From Azolla caroliniana (Eukaryota; Polypodiophyta), in contig JBHGNT010000003.1 of the NCBI GenBank assembly GCA_043228905.1, positions 2,790,001-2,854,000 of the forward strand: a DNA stretch of 64,000 nucleotides. The letters run 5' to 3'. Numbering within the stretch: position 1 is the first letter of the stretch; every line of letters starts with the position of its first letter. The notes below the pieces were generated by a model that did no database searches, was not told where the DNA came from, and saw nothing but the letters and a program-made list of their open reading frames with translations. This document shows positions 1 through 11,862 of this stretch, one piece after another. Position numbers and translations under genes: made by a program.

Positions 1-2
1 CA

Positions 3-2189
3 TTTTCGGGAGAAAAATCCGCATTCGGGCAACCGGAGATCTTGGTGGTAGGTCACTTGTGTGGAGCATACGGCCGGAAGCCCTCGCCATCCAAAGTGAA
101 CGCAATCCAAGACATGAAAGAAGAATGCGAAAACCAAACGGAGGTTCGAAGGTTCCTTGGAGCGTGCGCGTTTTATCATATATGGATTCCTCACTACGCT
201 CATGTCGCCGAACCGTTATATGGACTACTAAAGAAAAGAATAAAGTTCGAATGGCGAGACGAGCACACAGAGGCGATGCGAAGATTAAAGAAACTGCTTC
301 TTGAAGCTCCGGCACTAAGGAAGGCCGACTATGCCGAAGGGAAACCAATTTATGTGACCGTAGATACGAGCCCAACCGGAATCGGGTGGGTCATCAATCA
401 AGAAGGTGAAGATAATGCGTGATATGCCGTCCGGTTCGGAGCAAAGGTTCTCAGCGAACGACAACAAAGATATGCCCAAGTCAAGCGGGAACTTTGGGGT
501 ATTGTGTCGGCAGTGAAGACGGACAAAGATTACCTGATCGGATCAGAAGTGATAATAGAGACAGATTGTCTCCCAATTCTCGGAATGGTCTCGGGATGTG
601 CGACCCTAGATCTTGCTATGCTAAGGTGGATCGCCTACATCAAGTCTTTAAACCCAGAGATCCATCACATCGCCGGGAAGAAGAACGCCATGGCTGACAT
701 GCTGTCGAGGGCAAGATTTTCAAATGGAAGTAACATGGTTTCGGAAGATGAAGATGTCGCCCTCGACTTCTTCAAGATGGCTCGATTGTCGGCGGAAGAC
801 CAGGACACGCAAACCCTCCACGCCTTCAACGAGAATGAGTACGAAGGAGAATGGTTACTCATCGGTAGATTCCTAAGAACATTGACGACAGATGCTTCGT
901 TGACAAAGGAGGAGGCCCTACGAATCCGAAAGAAAGCTTACCGATACTTCTTGAAGGGAGGATTCCTTTGGCGACATCCAAAAAGAAGGAAAGGAATACC
1001 ACGTCGAGTGGTGGTAAAGAAAGAAGAGCAAGAGACGCTGATGACCGAATTCCACGAGAGTGCTTGGGCAGGTCATAGAGGAACATGGGCGACGTTCGAA
1101 AAGTTGAAGGAGAAGTACTAGTGGCCAAGCATGTACAAAGATGTACTCCATTTCGTGTCCACATGCGAAACTTGCCAAGTATATTCAAATATACGTCATC
1201 GTGATGAGTTAAAGCCGACATACCCACTCACCATTCACTTCAAATGGATGGTGGATCTGGTCTCGATGCCAATGGGAGTGGGACAAATGAAGTACTTAGC
1301 GCTCGCAAGGGAAGACTTGACAAATCAAGTGGAAGGACGAGCCTTGACAAATAAGACGACTTCAGCTGTTTGTAAATTTTTACTTGAAGATGTTGTTTGC
1401 CGATATGGATGTGTAGGGAAGATAGTGGCCGACCGAGGGGAGTTGGACGCGCACGAAGCGACGGAGCTCTTCGAAAGACTAGGCGTGAAGCTCTCCCTCA
1501 CGACTACCTACAATCCGGAAGCAAATGGGAAGATCGAGCGAGGGCATGGACCTATCGTTAAAGCCATCGTACGGGCATGCAACGGTCGAGTCGGGAATTG
1601 GCCACGACTATTACCCTATGCCTTGTGGGCCGATAGAACGACACATAGCTCGGTAACAGGGTATATGCCGACGGAGCTTATGTATGGACAAAAGCCGATT
1701 ATGCCCATCGAAAGGACGATCGCCTCATGGGTAGCGATACCGTGGGAGAACGAGATGAGCCGAGAAGAGTTATTAGCGGCGCGGATAAGGCAACTTGAAA
1801 GAAGACCTGAAGATTTAGAAAAAGCGCGAAAGATGATGAAGGCAGCCCGAGTAAAGAACAAAGTTCGGTTCGACAACACGCATCGACTTCGTCCCAAGAA
1901 GATTGAAGAAGGGGATTGGGTTTTGGTTTACGACAGCACCCTTGACAATCAACATAGTACAACAAGGAAGTTCGCAAGAAAATGGTTCGGGCCGTATGTG
2001 GTGACAAGTGCCAACGATAATGCCACATACCACCTTGCGGAACTAGACGGATCAAGGTTGGCCGTACCCATTGCGGGAAAAAGAGTAAAGCTTTTTAAGA
2101 AAATACAAGACAAGGATCCTGACCTCGATTACCTCGACGATGAACATAATAGGCCGGATGAAAATGAAGACATGGAGGAATCTAATTGA
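3..2189 (+). pseudogene. Ty3/gypsy polyprotein, 3' half (RT end, RNase H, integrase), two stop codons
   Basis: One reading frame runs from the left edge to the stop at 2187-2189 and is broken only by TGA at 420-422 and TAG at 1119-1121. Order seen: the RT end/connection (RRFLGACAFYH, then a WRDEH segment), RNase H (VTVDTSPTGIGW, later ETDCLPILGM and HHIAGKKNAMADMLSR), the integrase zinc-binding region (HESAWAGHRGTWATFEKLK, then CETCQ), and the integrase core with acidic residues in MVDLV, VADRG and NGKIERGH (D-34-E spacing), then a basic C-terminal region with GDWVLVY and FGPYVV. This order (RT, RNase H, integrase) is that of Ty3/gypsy elements. The protease and most of RT lie outside the window. 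Both stops can be explained by single transitions, so this is a dead but rather young copy. Confidence 0.9.
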
Positions 2190-2794
2190 TCATCATAGCC
2201 GAAATCTCACTTCTTCTCTTCTTGGCACGTACCGGAGGACGTGCGGTTTGGTGGGGGTGGATGTCGTGAAGATTTTCGGCAATAGTGTGAAAATCCCATA
2301 AAACGTACAAAATCGAGTATGAATCATGTAGTACAATAATTGTGAAGATAACATTTTTAATATCTAAGTACAAAATGATGGAGGTTTCGAATGCACTTTA
2401 TTACACGAGAAATGGACAACTAAATGTCAAGATATGAGGGTATAAAGTTTGTGAAAAGAAAAGAGAAAATTGTGAGATATCCCACATAGGCACGACAAAT
2501 ACGGCTCTCATCATATATAAGGTGGAGCAAAAGATATTATCTTTGTGTCTATGTGTGGAGCATTGAGAGTTCAAGGTAACTTGAACTTAGAGTGGAGGTG
2601 GCTAGCTACTCGAAAAGGGTTTTGGCCAACCAAAACCAAACCGGCGATGGAGCCGGTGATCCAACCGCAATCCGGCGGCGGCATGCGGCACCAGTTTCCG
2701 GCGTCGACGGCGGCACCGGTATCCGGCGTCGGCATCCGGCGACTAGATAAAATAAATATATAAAAATATATACATATTTTACATATACAAGGAG
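2190..2794. other. Non-coding 3' flank of gypsy element 1
   Basis: No gene seen. The segment probably holds the 3' untranslated part and LTR sequence of the gypsy element ending at 2189, but I could not find a matching 5' LTR or a clear polypurine tract. A GC-rich CCGG-containing patch lies at 2638-2745; the short open frame there has no recognisable domain. Confidence 0.4.
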
Positions 2795-2865
2795 GGCAAG
2801 TATAGATTCGAACCTTGCACCTCCAAGTTAGGAGTCAAATGGCTTACCATTAAGCCATAGTATTT
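2795..2865 (-). other. Degenerate tRNA-like sequence (A and B boxes)
   Basis: On the minus strand an A box (TGGCTTAATGG, 2857-2847) and a B box (GGTTCGAATCT, 2814-2804) lie at tRNA spacing, with a good D-stem and an anticodon-loop-like CTCCTAA (would read CCT, Arg). The anticodon, T and acceptor stems do not pair properly, so it is more likely a tRNA relic or the head of a SINE than a working tRNA gene. Confidence 0.4.
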
Positions 2866-3189
2866 AGTTGAAATTATATTTCTATCATTGTAGTTTTACA
2901 TGTAAATTCTCATCCATGAGTGCTAAAATGAGTGACATGGTTAGCATGCACCACATGTAATACTTAAGCGCCAAATGGCAAACATGGAATTTATGCATGT
3001 CTTGTACCCTCACATGCATCATATGCATGAGAGCATCTATAAAAGAGGGAAGGGGGAGGAGAAAAACACGGTTTTTTTTATGAAAATTAAGAAGAAGAAA
3101 TTCGTTATCAAATCAATCGTGTAATCTCATCTTCTCTCTTTCCCAATCTATCTTAAGTACTTTCTCGCCAAAGCTTGTATCGACTCTAA
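2866..3189 (+). promoter_or_regulatory. Probable LTR/leader of gypsy element 2 with TATA box
   Basis: A TATA box (TATAAAAG, 3038-3045) follows an AT-rich segment and precedes a pyrimidine-rich leader, ending just upstream of the gag-like frame that opens at 3190. This fits the U3-R-U5 part of a 5' LTR, but the matching 3' LTR was not recognised, so the LTR assignment is inference. Confidence 0.4.
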
Positions 3190-4095
3190 ATCCTTCTGGT
3201 CCAGAACCCCGGCGGTTCCGCCTCACGATCCGCGCATAGTGACGGATCTTCACGACACCGCGCACCCCCTGAGGAGGAATTACGGACTATATTCCTAAAT
3301 GCGCTCAGAGAACCCCTACACACGGTTTGCACGGTAATCGACTTCCACACAAGTACCATCGACCAGGTCATTGACCGGGTGAGAGAGATGGAAAAGACAA
3401 GCTTATGGCTCACACTGGGAGCACTTCAACGGGCGTTACCGTCCAATGAAGACCTTCGGTTTCGGCAAGCAATACAATGCATAACCTGCTTGAATTCCGG
3501 GCACTCGGCTCTACAATGCACTATGAGGACGCAATGTGTAATCTGTCAATCCAAGAGCCATACGATGGATAGGTGCGAGTATAATCTGTTAAACCGGCAA
3601 GTACCGCCCGTCCGACAAATTGAGCCACGCAGCAGCCGGGATGAAGACGAATGCAGGCGGCGAATGGACCGTGACCGACCGGCACAGGATGTCCGGTATG
3701 GCGATCGATGGGAAAATGATGTCCGGTATGACGATCAGCGGGATAACTATGACCGGCATGATCGGTACCAGGATTACAATAGACGATACGAACATTACGA
3801 CCGGGAGCACTCCCCCGGGTATCGTCAGCAACGGGAGGAATACGGTAGATATAACGAGCAACCCCGTCAAGAGTACCGTAATAAGAAGAGCTATAACAAA
3901 AAACGACATTTTAAAAAAAGCAGCTCCCCCGGGATCCGGAACAAGGAGCTCCAAGCAGCCAACCGGTACAAAACCCCGCCCGTACCGCAGGACCTGCCCC
4001 GGGTACGACAGACAATGCCGAATCTAGCAATACCCGGAAGGCCTACTGCTACTACTGCCGATAGGAAGGCCATTAAAGTAACCAAGGCCCGGTGA
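3190..4095 (+). pseudogene. Gypsy gag fragment with two CCHC zinc knuckles
   Basis: The frame is open from 3190 (just after TAA at 3187) to TGA at 4093-4095. The stretch CITCLNSGHSALQC followed by CVICQSKSHTMDRC gives two CX2CX4HX4C knuckles, the nucleic-acid-binding mark of retroelement nucleocapsid. It is followed by a very Arg/Tyr/Asp-rich tail with repeats such as DRYQDYNRRY. The capsid region is missing or unrecognisable, so this is a 5'-deleted gag. No ATG is obviously the true start; the first good one is at 3379. Confidence 0.7.
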
Positions 4096-4262
4096 AGAGC
4101 TATGAAAAACGACCGGCAGTAAATATGGTAGTCCCTAAGGTGGCAGATCTGCAGCAGGTAACCACAAGGTCGAAGGGCATGGCCAAAGAATGGGAGACAC
4201 AGGAGACCATCCGGAAACAAGCAACGGAATGGGTAAAGAAAGCAAACGAGCAGAATGTCACA

Positions 4263-6188
4263 GACTTATAGCGGCAAAAGGAGAACACCGCAAGGCTTGC
4301 CGGTGGTAGTCACTCCGAGAACGAGACATGGCAGGCGTTTCAAGAATGCCAGATTACGTTACCACTAGGAAGACTCCTACAACTCGTGCCAAGATTCACG
4401 GAAGGACTGAAGACGGCCATGACGGCACCGGTACTCTTCTCGAATCCGGAGGAGGGCCCAACGGTGGTGGACACCAGCAGTCCGATAATCACTACCATTG
4501 TAAAAGGGAAAGAACTCCCCGGCATAGTTATAGACGGAGGCTCTGGGGTAAATGTAATAAGCCTCCGGATGTGTGATGCCCTAGGAATCCACGAGTGGGA
4601 GCCGTGTCCGTTCTAGTTGCGGATGGCCGATACAAGCTCAGTGCGGCCGACAGGATTAATACGGAAATTAGAAGTCATCGTGGGCGGTCATACATTTCAC
4701 ATCTCGGCCGTAGTGCTACAATTACAGGCACAAGGCGCATACCCACTATTGTTGGGGCGGCCATGGTTGAAAACGGCACATATCAAACAGAATTGGCGAA
4801 AAAATATAATTACCTTTCGGCGAGGAAAAGCCAAGGTACGGGTACCAACACAGCCAAGGACGAGCAGTGGCAAGGAATGTACACCATTGTATGCGGAATG
4901 CGTCAACATGCTAGAAGAGTTAGCGGATGAAGAAGAAGCTCAGTACCTGCAGGAAAACCCGAAGATCATACCTCTCTTCGAAATTGACATTGCCGAAGCA
5001 GTAGCACCATACTTACCGCAACCGGAAGAGGCTGAAGCAGAACCGGATAAAGACGCAATCCAGGCGTTACGGCAAGCGCAGGAAGCGTTGGAACAGGAAA
5101 TGGCCGTTTCACAGCGCGTAAAAGCATCGCAACTGGAAGAGGTGAATTTAGGGACCACGGAAGAAGCAAAACCGGTGCACATCGCCAAGGAGATGAAGTC
5201 CGAAGACAAAACGGCGATGATCACACTTCTCACGGAATTTCGCGATGTATTCGCCTGGTCATACGAAGACATGCGAGGACTCGACCCTCAATTATACAAA
5301 CATCAAGTGCACTTGAGCAAGGACGCAAAACTAGTGGCACAAAGACGGTACCGGATGAATCCCAATTATGCCGCCAGGGTCAAGGAAGAAATCGACAAAC
5401 TGCTAAGAGTTGGCTTTATCCGTCCGGTAAAAAAAGCGACATGGCTGAGACCGATCGTAGTCGTACCGAAGAAGAACAGAAAAATTCGAGTTTGCGTGGA
5501 CTACCAGAAACTCAATGCGGCTATGGTAACAGATGCGTTTCCACTTCCGTTCACAGATGGAGTGTTGGATGTCGTCGCCGGCCATGAGGTCTATAGCTTC
5601 CTAGACGGATTCAGCGGGTATAATCAGATCCGGATGCACCCCGACGACCAAGAGAAAACGGCATTCGTCACCGAATGGGGGATGTTTGTGGCCGTGGTGA
5701 TGATGTTCAGACTCAAAACGGCACCGGCAACATTTCAACAAATCATCATGGAAATCTTTGGTGAATATATACCGGCTTTTATGCAGGTTTTCCTTGACGA
5801 TTTCGCCGTCTATAGCCGGCAGGAGGACCATTTTCAGCACCTCCGTCTTTGTCTAGAAAAGTGTAGAGCGTACCGGCTAAGCTTGAATCCGGCAAAGTGT
5901 GTATTTAACGTGTCCAGTGGAACTCTATTGGGACATATTGTGAGCCAGGAAGGTATCGCAGTCGACCCAGACAAAGTGAAAGCCATATTAGAAGCACCGG
6001 CGCCAGTAACGGCAAAGGCATTAAGCCGGTTCTTAGGCCAAATCCGGTGGCACAGCCGGATGCTCCGATACTTGGCTGACCTAGCTACACCGTTGCATGC
6101 CGCCGTACATCGGACACCATTCAGTGGACCGACACCGAGAATAGAGCGTATAGGGCCCTCAAGGTACTATTGTCGCAGGCACCGATAG
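4263..6188 (+). pseudogene. Gypsy protease and reverse transcriptase (stop at 4614, frameshift near 6110)
   Basis: The protease shows the active-site motif VIDGGSGVNVIS (about 4527-4562) and the downstream LLGRPWL typical of plant gypsy proteases; a TAG at 4614-4616 lies between them. Reverse transcriptase follows, with VCVDYQKLNAAMV, the catalytic box as FLDDF (instead of the commoner YLDD), and SGTLLGHIVSQEGI. After about 6110 homology continues one frame over (frame +2), so the stop at 6186-6188 is not the true end. Confidence 0.85.
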
Positions 6189-7450
6189 TACAACCTCCGG
6201 ATTGGAGTAAAGAATTTCACGTGTTCGTGGACGCCTCCGACATCACAATCAGAAGCGTACTGATGCAACTTACGGAACCAAAGTGGTACCGGCCAGTGTA
6301 CTATGCCAGCCGGAAGCTATCCCAAGCAGAACGGAACTACTCTACTACGGAACGCGAAGCTCTAGGGATGATCTACCGTGTGACAAAGTTTCGGCATTAC
6401 TTATTGGGAAGGAAGTTTTCCTTCCATGTAGATCATTCGGCACTCCTTTACCTGGTGTCCAAAGCGTCACTCACCAGCAAATTGGCCCGGTGGACCTTAC
6501 CGTTACAGGAGTTCGAGTTTGAAATATTCCACCGACCCGGTATACAACATGCCGTGGCGGATTACTTAAGCCGATTAGAGTCCGGAGAGACGGGGGACGG
6601 AGTAGCGGATGAGTTTCCGGATGCGGAGCTGTTTCGAGTCACTACGGAGACGGTAGCAGATGAGACGGTGGCACAGGAAGACAAATGGCTGACAAATATG
6701 CACCAGTTTCTGAGCACAGGACTGCCTCCGGAAGAGATGAACCGGGATGAACGGAAATGCCTGGCGGTGCAAAGCCGACATTTCTGCTTACTGCAAGACA
6801 CACTGTACCACAAGGGCGCGGACGGCATCTGGAGACGGGCGGTGCGCAGCGATGAAAAGGAACTGATACTGAGGGAAGCCCACTGCGGAGTTGCCGGAGG
6901 TCACTATGACGGAGATGCGAGGACCAGGAAAATATGGCAAAGTGGCCTATGGTGGCCAACGACACTAAGAGATGCGGTACGATACGCAAAAGAATGTGAC
7001 CTATGCTAGAGAATGCACCAGCCAACGGAGCAGGCTCGTATGCCACACCAGCCGGTACTACCACTCGAGCCATTCCAGAAGTGGGGGCTGGACTTTGTAG
7101 GACCCTTCAAGCCACCGGCAATGACAACGGGTAATCGGTACGTCATCGTTGCTACGGATTATTGCACGAAATTGGTGGAGGCCAAAGAATTAAGGGATAA
7201 CACCGTTGCGTCAACGGCGAAGTTTCTATATGAGTACATCTAGTGCCGTTACGGATGCCCAATTGAATTAATAAGTGACCAAGGGGGGCACTTTCTCGGC
7301 CAAGTAGTGGAAAGCCTGACGACATTCTATGCCGTTGTCCACAAACGAAGCACACCTTATTATTCAGAGGCGAACGGTTTAGCGGAATCAACAAACAAGA
7401 CGCTCCAGAATATCCTCCGGAAGATGTCAACGAAAACCGGATGGATTGGG
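6111..7450 (+). pseudogene. Gypsy RNase H and integrase (stops at 7007 and 7241)
   Basis: RNase H is seen as FHVFVDASD, YYASRKLSQAERNYSTTEREALG and FHVDHSALLYL, followed by the RPGIQHAVADYLSR end. The integrase zinc finger has H-H in HCGVAGGHYDG and C-C in KECDLC, where TAG 7007-7009 falls. The integrase core has DDE residues in LDFVGPF, ISDQGGHF and GLAESTNK with the classic D-35-E spacing; TAG 7241-7243 lies inside the core. All catalytic residues are kept although the frame is broken. Confidence 0.85.
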
Positions 7451-8045
7451 ACACAAAGCTACATACAAAACGAGCATCCGAACAACACCGTTCCGGTTAG
7501 CTTTCGGACTCGAGGCGGTAATGCCGGTAGAATTCCAAGTACCCAGCTTACGGATCCAGCTACGGGAACGGCTGAACGAGAAGGAGTCGGAGGCAATACG
7601 GTTGACAGCGCTGTGTGAGCTCGAGGAACAACGACTGGCCAGCATCCTACATTTAGAATTGGAGCAACGGCGATGGAAAGCATTTGTCGACCGGCACAGG
7701 AAAGGTAACGAAAAAATGTTCGCAATCGGCAAACTGGTGTTAGTATTCGAAACCCGGATTGGCAAGATGCCGGGTAAACTACGGTTTAGATGGACCGGAC
7801 CGTATTGGCTAACACGGTAGTATAATGGGTCCTACCAGTTAGGGACACTTGCCGGCGAAGTGCTAGGCAAATGGGTCAACGGATTCCGGTTGAAGGCATA
7901 TAGAGGACCGATGCCTAAGAACCCATTTGAGCAAAGGACCGACACCAGTGAGGGAAACGGTAACCACCAAGACGGCCGAGAAGGCGAGCCAGTAACTGGG
8001 GAGAATGAGGCCGGTAAGGGTCCGAGAGGACCAACGGACAAGTGA
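7446..8045 (+). pseudogene. Gypsy integrase C-terminal part
   Basis: Continues the integrase in frame 3 after a frameshift near 7450: RLAFGLEAVMPVE (a standard gypsy integrase end motif), an Arg/Glu-rich helix, FRWTGPYW, then TAG at 7818-7820 and further matching sequence to TGA at 8043-8045. No chromodomain is visible. Confidence 0.7.
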
Positions 8046-8340
8046 CGTCACACTAATAATAATAATAACTAAAAAAAAAAAAAAACAATCATGGAAAAGC
8101 GAGGAATGAATGGATGAAAGAGCGAGGAGCGAAAAGGTACGTAGTGGGCATTTAAAGCGCCACCACAGGACATAATGCTATTTTAGTACACGACATGCAC
8201 ACACTCAAAAAAGGCACCAGAATGCACAGACAAAAACCACTGCGCGTAGAGATCCTCTACTTTCACGAACCCAGGAGCACAGAAGCACCAAGACGCTGCA
8301 AGATCATCAGACGAGAACCTGCGCACAGAGAACCCCCGCC
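8046..8340. other. 3' flank of gypsy element 2
   Basis: Starts with a TAA/TAAT microsatellite and an A14 run (8070-8085). It may contain the polypurine tract and the start of the 3' LTR, but neither could be defined. No gene seen. Confidence 0.35.
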
Positions 8341-9780
8341 TTCTGAACTCTCTCTTTCTCAACCTCACTGTGTGCATCTTCTTCATGGAATCCTCTCTAT
8401 TCTCCCTTCTCTTTCTCCTTCTACTTCTTCTGTGTCGTTTCCCGCCATGTCTTCCTCCTTCTTTGGTTCTTTTTCTTCCTTTCGTTTTCTTTTGTTCTGT
8501 CTCATTTTCTGCTTTGTACTTCATCTTTCTCTTCTTTCTATCTTCCTCTTTTGTTTTGCATCTCCCTTCTTCCTATGGTTGTTTTTGCTTCCTCTTCTTC
8601 TGATGTTTTGTGTGTTTCCATTTTTGTCTCTGACTTTGGTTCCGGACCCGTCTCCGTCCGTCGTCCTTCGTCTCTTCATTGTCCGTCGGCGTCTCTATCT
8701 CTGTCACTGGCTGCTGATCCGTCGGCGTCGGCGTCGGTGTCACCTCCTCCCGGTCATCCTTCTTTATTGTTGTCTTTGTCTAGCTAGTCCGTCCGCTCTA
8801 GCCACTCCAACCACTCTCCGGCTGTTGTTTGGCCGTCATTCCAGTCGCTACGGTCACTCTTTGGCTACTCTCCGGCCATTTCGACTGTTCCTTGGCCATT
8901 GTTCTTCTATCGTCATCTCTGTCTCGTCGCTTGTCTGTCTATGACCGGCCGCTTTTGTTCATCGGTGGGGACTTTCCTTTAGCACTCTCTGTTCAGCCCT
9001 CTAGCGGCTCCGTTCCCGTATCTGTTGCTTCCCTCTGTCGCTCTGTGTCTATCCGCTGCCACTGTCTATTGTCTTTCGGTTCGTATCGACCGGTTGTCCG
9101 GTAGTCCGGTCCGGAGGTCTCTGTTTTGGCGCCGTTCGGCCACTATGACCGCTCTTAGGTCGCTCTCTGGCCTCGTCCAGCCGCTCCGGTTGCTCCAACT
9201 ATTGTCCGGCTGTTTCCGGTCCTTCCGACTGCTCTTTCCACAGTCTGGCCCATCAGGCCATGTCTGTCCGGTCCATCTCCAGACATCTCTGTCACCGGCC
9301 TTGTCGGCGCTATTCAGCCAATCTGCAGTTGGCCGTCCGTCCTGTGGCCACTCTGTTCAGTCGTCATATGGTTGTTGGCCGTTGATATCTGATGGTTGTC
9401 TCTTTCATCACACGTTCTTGCACACACACGTTGCTAGTTCTCGTACACTTGCACATCTGTATCGCTGCGTCTCATTCTGTGACTTTTCTAGGACATTGTG
9501 ATCACCATTTGCTGCGCAACATCGATTCGATTTATCGTACATTCTTCCACTCCGTCCATTCATTGACTTCTTTGCAGACATCCTCATCACATATCATGCT
9601 TCAACTCCGTCTCGCACTTTGCCACCGTCATTTGTCGCTAATCGCAACCGCACACTCGCGTATCTATGTCGTCGTTACTCACACATGTCCACCATTTCTT
9701 GCACTTGGTCACTATGTCTTGCATCGCCGCGTATCATTCTTCGACTCCGTCTCGAAAGGGGGGTTGCCTTAGTGGTCACC
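8341..9780 (+). repeat. Pyrimidine-rich, stop-poor tract (not coding)
   Basis: About 1.4 kb with a strong C+T excess on the plus strand (runs of TTCTTC, TCTCTG, GTCCGG). Long open frames exist in more than one frame (for example 8195-8944 and 9025-9501) but give only Phe/Leu/Ser/Arg-rich text with no domain. The most likely identity is LTR or untranslated DNA of the gypsy element. It ends near a G-run at 9760-9765. Confidence 0.5.
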
Positions 9781-9786
9781 AAAATG

Positions 9787-10154
9787 TGTTATAGGTTGTT
9801 AGAGTTAGGGTTAGGGTTAAGGATGATGATGGTTAACGATGACGAAGATAGACATGGTGAAATAACAAAGATGATGAAGAGTATGATGGTGAGAGAGATT
9901 GACATGAAGTTGTTGAGAATTATTGAGAAGCATTGCGGGGTAAGGATGACATTGATGAGCATTGCGGGGTGGGGGGTGGTGCCTAGAATGGCTCCACCCC
10001 CCACCCCACAATGCTTCTCAATGCTTGTCTTGTTCTCTATATGATCTCTCTCACCATCATACTCTCCATCACCATGTCTATCTTCATTACCAATTATTAT
10101 AGTTATCATTCATCATCATCGTCGTCCTTAACCCTAACCCTAAAACTTACAACA
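9787..10154. mobile_element. Fold-back/MITE-like element, 368 bp, telomere-like ends
   Basis: The two halves are imperfect inverted repeats over nearly their full length, meeting near 9990 at GGTGCC..GGCTCC. Each arm carries TTAGGGTTAGGGTTAAGGA close to its tip, then GAAGATAGACATGGTGA, then AGTATGATGGTGAGAGAGAT, then GAGAAGCATTG and a GGGGTGGGGGGTGG block. The outer ends are TGTT(A/G)TA(A/G)GTT. No clear target duplication was found. It lies exactly at the 5' edge of the truncated copia element. Confidence 0.75.
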
Positions 10155-10164
10155 GAAAGAAATT

Positions 10165-11862
10165 ATGGAGATCACTAAACCATTAGAAGTAGTAATGGGT
10201 GATCTTTCTCCCGAAGTGGATTTTGCACAAGATAATTTAGAAATTCTTGATGATGATGATTTTTCCCTTAGTGCTGAAGAAGACATTCATGGACCGGATA
10301 GTGTCAAGTGGAAAGAAGCAATGCAACTTGAGATTGATGCTTTGCTAAAGAATGACACTTGGAAACTTATTAAACCTCCAGAAAACTGAAATATCATCTC
10401 ACTAGGTTTTGACCAAGAAGTTTGATTCACAGGGAGCTCTACTTCGACACAAGGCACGACTTGTTGCTCGAGGGTTTTCACAAGTTCTAGACCTTGACTT
10501 CACAACCACTTTTGCCCCAACTCCAAAAGCAGTTCAGCTAAGGTTTATGTTTGCTATAAGTGCTGGCTTAAACCTAGAATTATACCATCTTGATGTAGAA
10601 ATGGCTTTCCTTCATGACGACTTGGATCAGGAAATTTATATGGAGGAACCTCCCTTCTTTGTAAATCCAAAGAATCCTCATCATGTGTGCAAACTCAAGA
10701 AATTCTTATATGGTCTCAAACAATCACCTAGAATGTGGCATTTGAAGCTGCATACTTACCTTGAATCTACTGGATTCAAATGTCTTCAAGTAGAACCAAA
10801 TTTATACATCCAAAAGGAAGGTAAAAATTTTATACTTCTTGGTGTCTATGTTGATGACCTCCCTATTGCTTCATATTCAATTAATGCTATGAGGGAGACC
10901 ATCTCCCAACTAAAAATGATGTTTCCAGTCAAAGACTTAAGAACAATGGAGTTTTGCCTTGGTATCAAAGTTACTCGAAACCGAATGGAAGGTACTCTCA
11001 CTCTTTAACAAATGAAGTTCGGAAGATATATTAAAGAAATTGACATGGCTAATTGCAAACCTATTTAAACACCAATGACAATACCATGCAAACTATCTTC
11101 TAATGATACTCCACAAACTATAATGGACGAGAAAATCATGGCATCGCTTCCATATCGCCAAATTTTAGGAAGTGTCCGGTATTTGGTAAGTTGTACACGA
11201 CCAATTTATCTTTTTGTGTTGGTTTTCTATCTAGGTTTATGCAAAATCCTGGAATAGCACATTGGCAAGCCCTAAAGTGGGTTCTCCGCTACCTACAACA
11301 TACCAAATCCATGGTACTTACTTACCGCAGCTTCCAATTCTAGAATTCATCCCAACTGAACAGATGGCTTTATGCTCCCCTACAAGGTTGGATGTATTCT
11401 GATTGGGGAGGGGATATTGACACCTCTCGACCAACCTCTAGTATGCTCTTCACATTTGCTGGAGGTGCTATAGAATGGCGAAGTAAAAGACAAATTTCGG
11501 TGGTGTTGTCAAGTATTGAAGCAGAGTATGTAGCAGAAGCTCTCACAGGCAAAGAAGGAATCTGGATTAAGGCAATTATTGAAGAGCTTGACGTTTTCAA
11601 ACTCTCACAAATGAAAACCTATTGTGACAATCAGTCGTGTATAAAGTTAGTTGAAAACCCAAAGATCATAGATCAAAACAAACACATTAGAGCTCGACAT
11701 CACTTTATAAGAGAATTGGTAGCAACTAAAGAAATGATTTTACAATTCACTTCAACAAGCACCATGTGGGTTGATTTCTTAACAAAACCTGTCTCAAGCC
11801 AAAAGCATTGGTTGTGTTGTTCTAAAATTGGCCTTAGTTTACTAAACCCTAAGAAGAAATAA
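10165..11862 (+). pseudogene. Copia reverse transcriptase/RNase H, frameshifted
   Basis: The RT starts with DSVKWKEAMQLEIDALLKN (10165-10389), shifts frame before 10409, then reads RHKARLVARGFSQ, LYHLDVEMAFLHDDL and the catalytic VYVDDL, with LYGLKQSPRMW between them. Stops occur at 11006 and 11066 and a further frame change precedes 11392. RNase H is intact in MYSDWGGDIDTSRPTSS, SSIEAEYVA and CDNQSCIKL, ending at TAA 11862. These are standard Ty1/copia motifs. The breaks rule out function. Confidence 0.88.

Larger units (their letters stand above)
3190..8045 (+). mobile_element. Ty3/gypsy element 2, degraded internal region
   Basis: Gag-like zinc knuckles, aspartic protease, reverse transcriptase, RNase H and integrase occur in gypsy order on one strand. 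The coding frame changes twice (near 6110 and near 7450) and carries in-frame TAG stops at 4614, 7007, 7241 and 7818, so the element cannot make its polyprotein. The gag part is far shorter than normal, about 300 codons with only the nucleocapsid end. The region is unusually rich in CCGG compared with the AT-rich DNA to its right. The parts are described in the following entries. Confidence 0.88.

Noticed and set aside
2795-2865. Functional tRNA-Arg(CCT) gene
   Set aside because: A and B boxes and the anticodon loop look right, but the acceptor, anticodon and T stems do not pair.
8195-9772. Long plus-strand open frames (up to 249 codons) that look like membrane proteins
   Set aside because: They are a by-product of the pyrimidine-rich DNA: neighbouring frames are open too, residues are almost only Phe, Leu, Ser, Arg, and there is no domain.
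9800-10145. An interstitial telomere
   Set aside because: Only two GGGTTA units per arm, placed symmetrically in an inverted-repeat element; this is a TIR feature and not a telomere tract.
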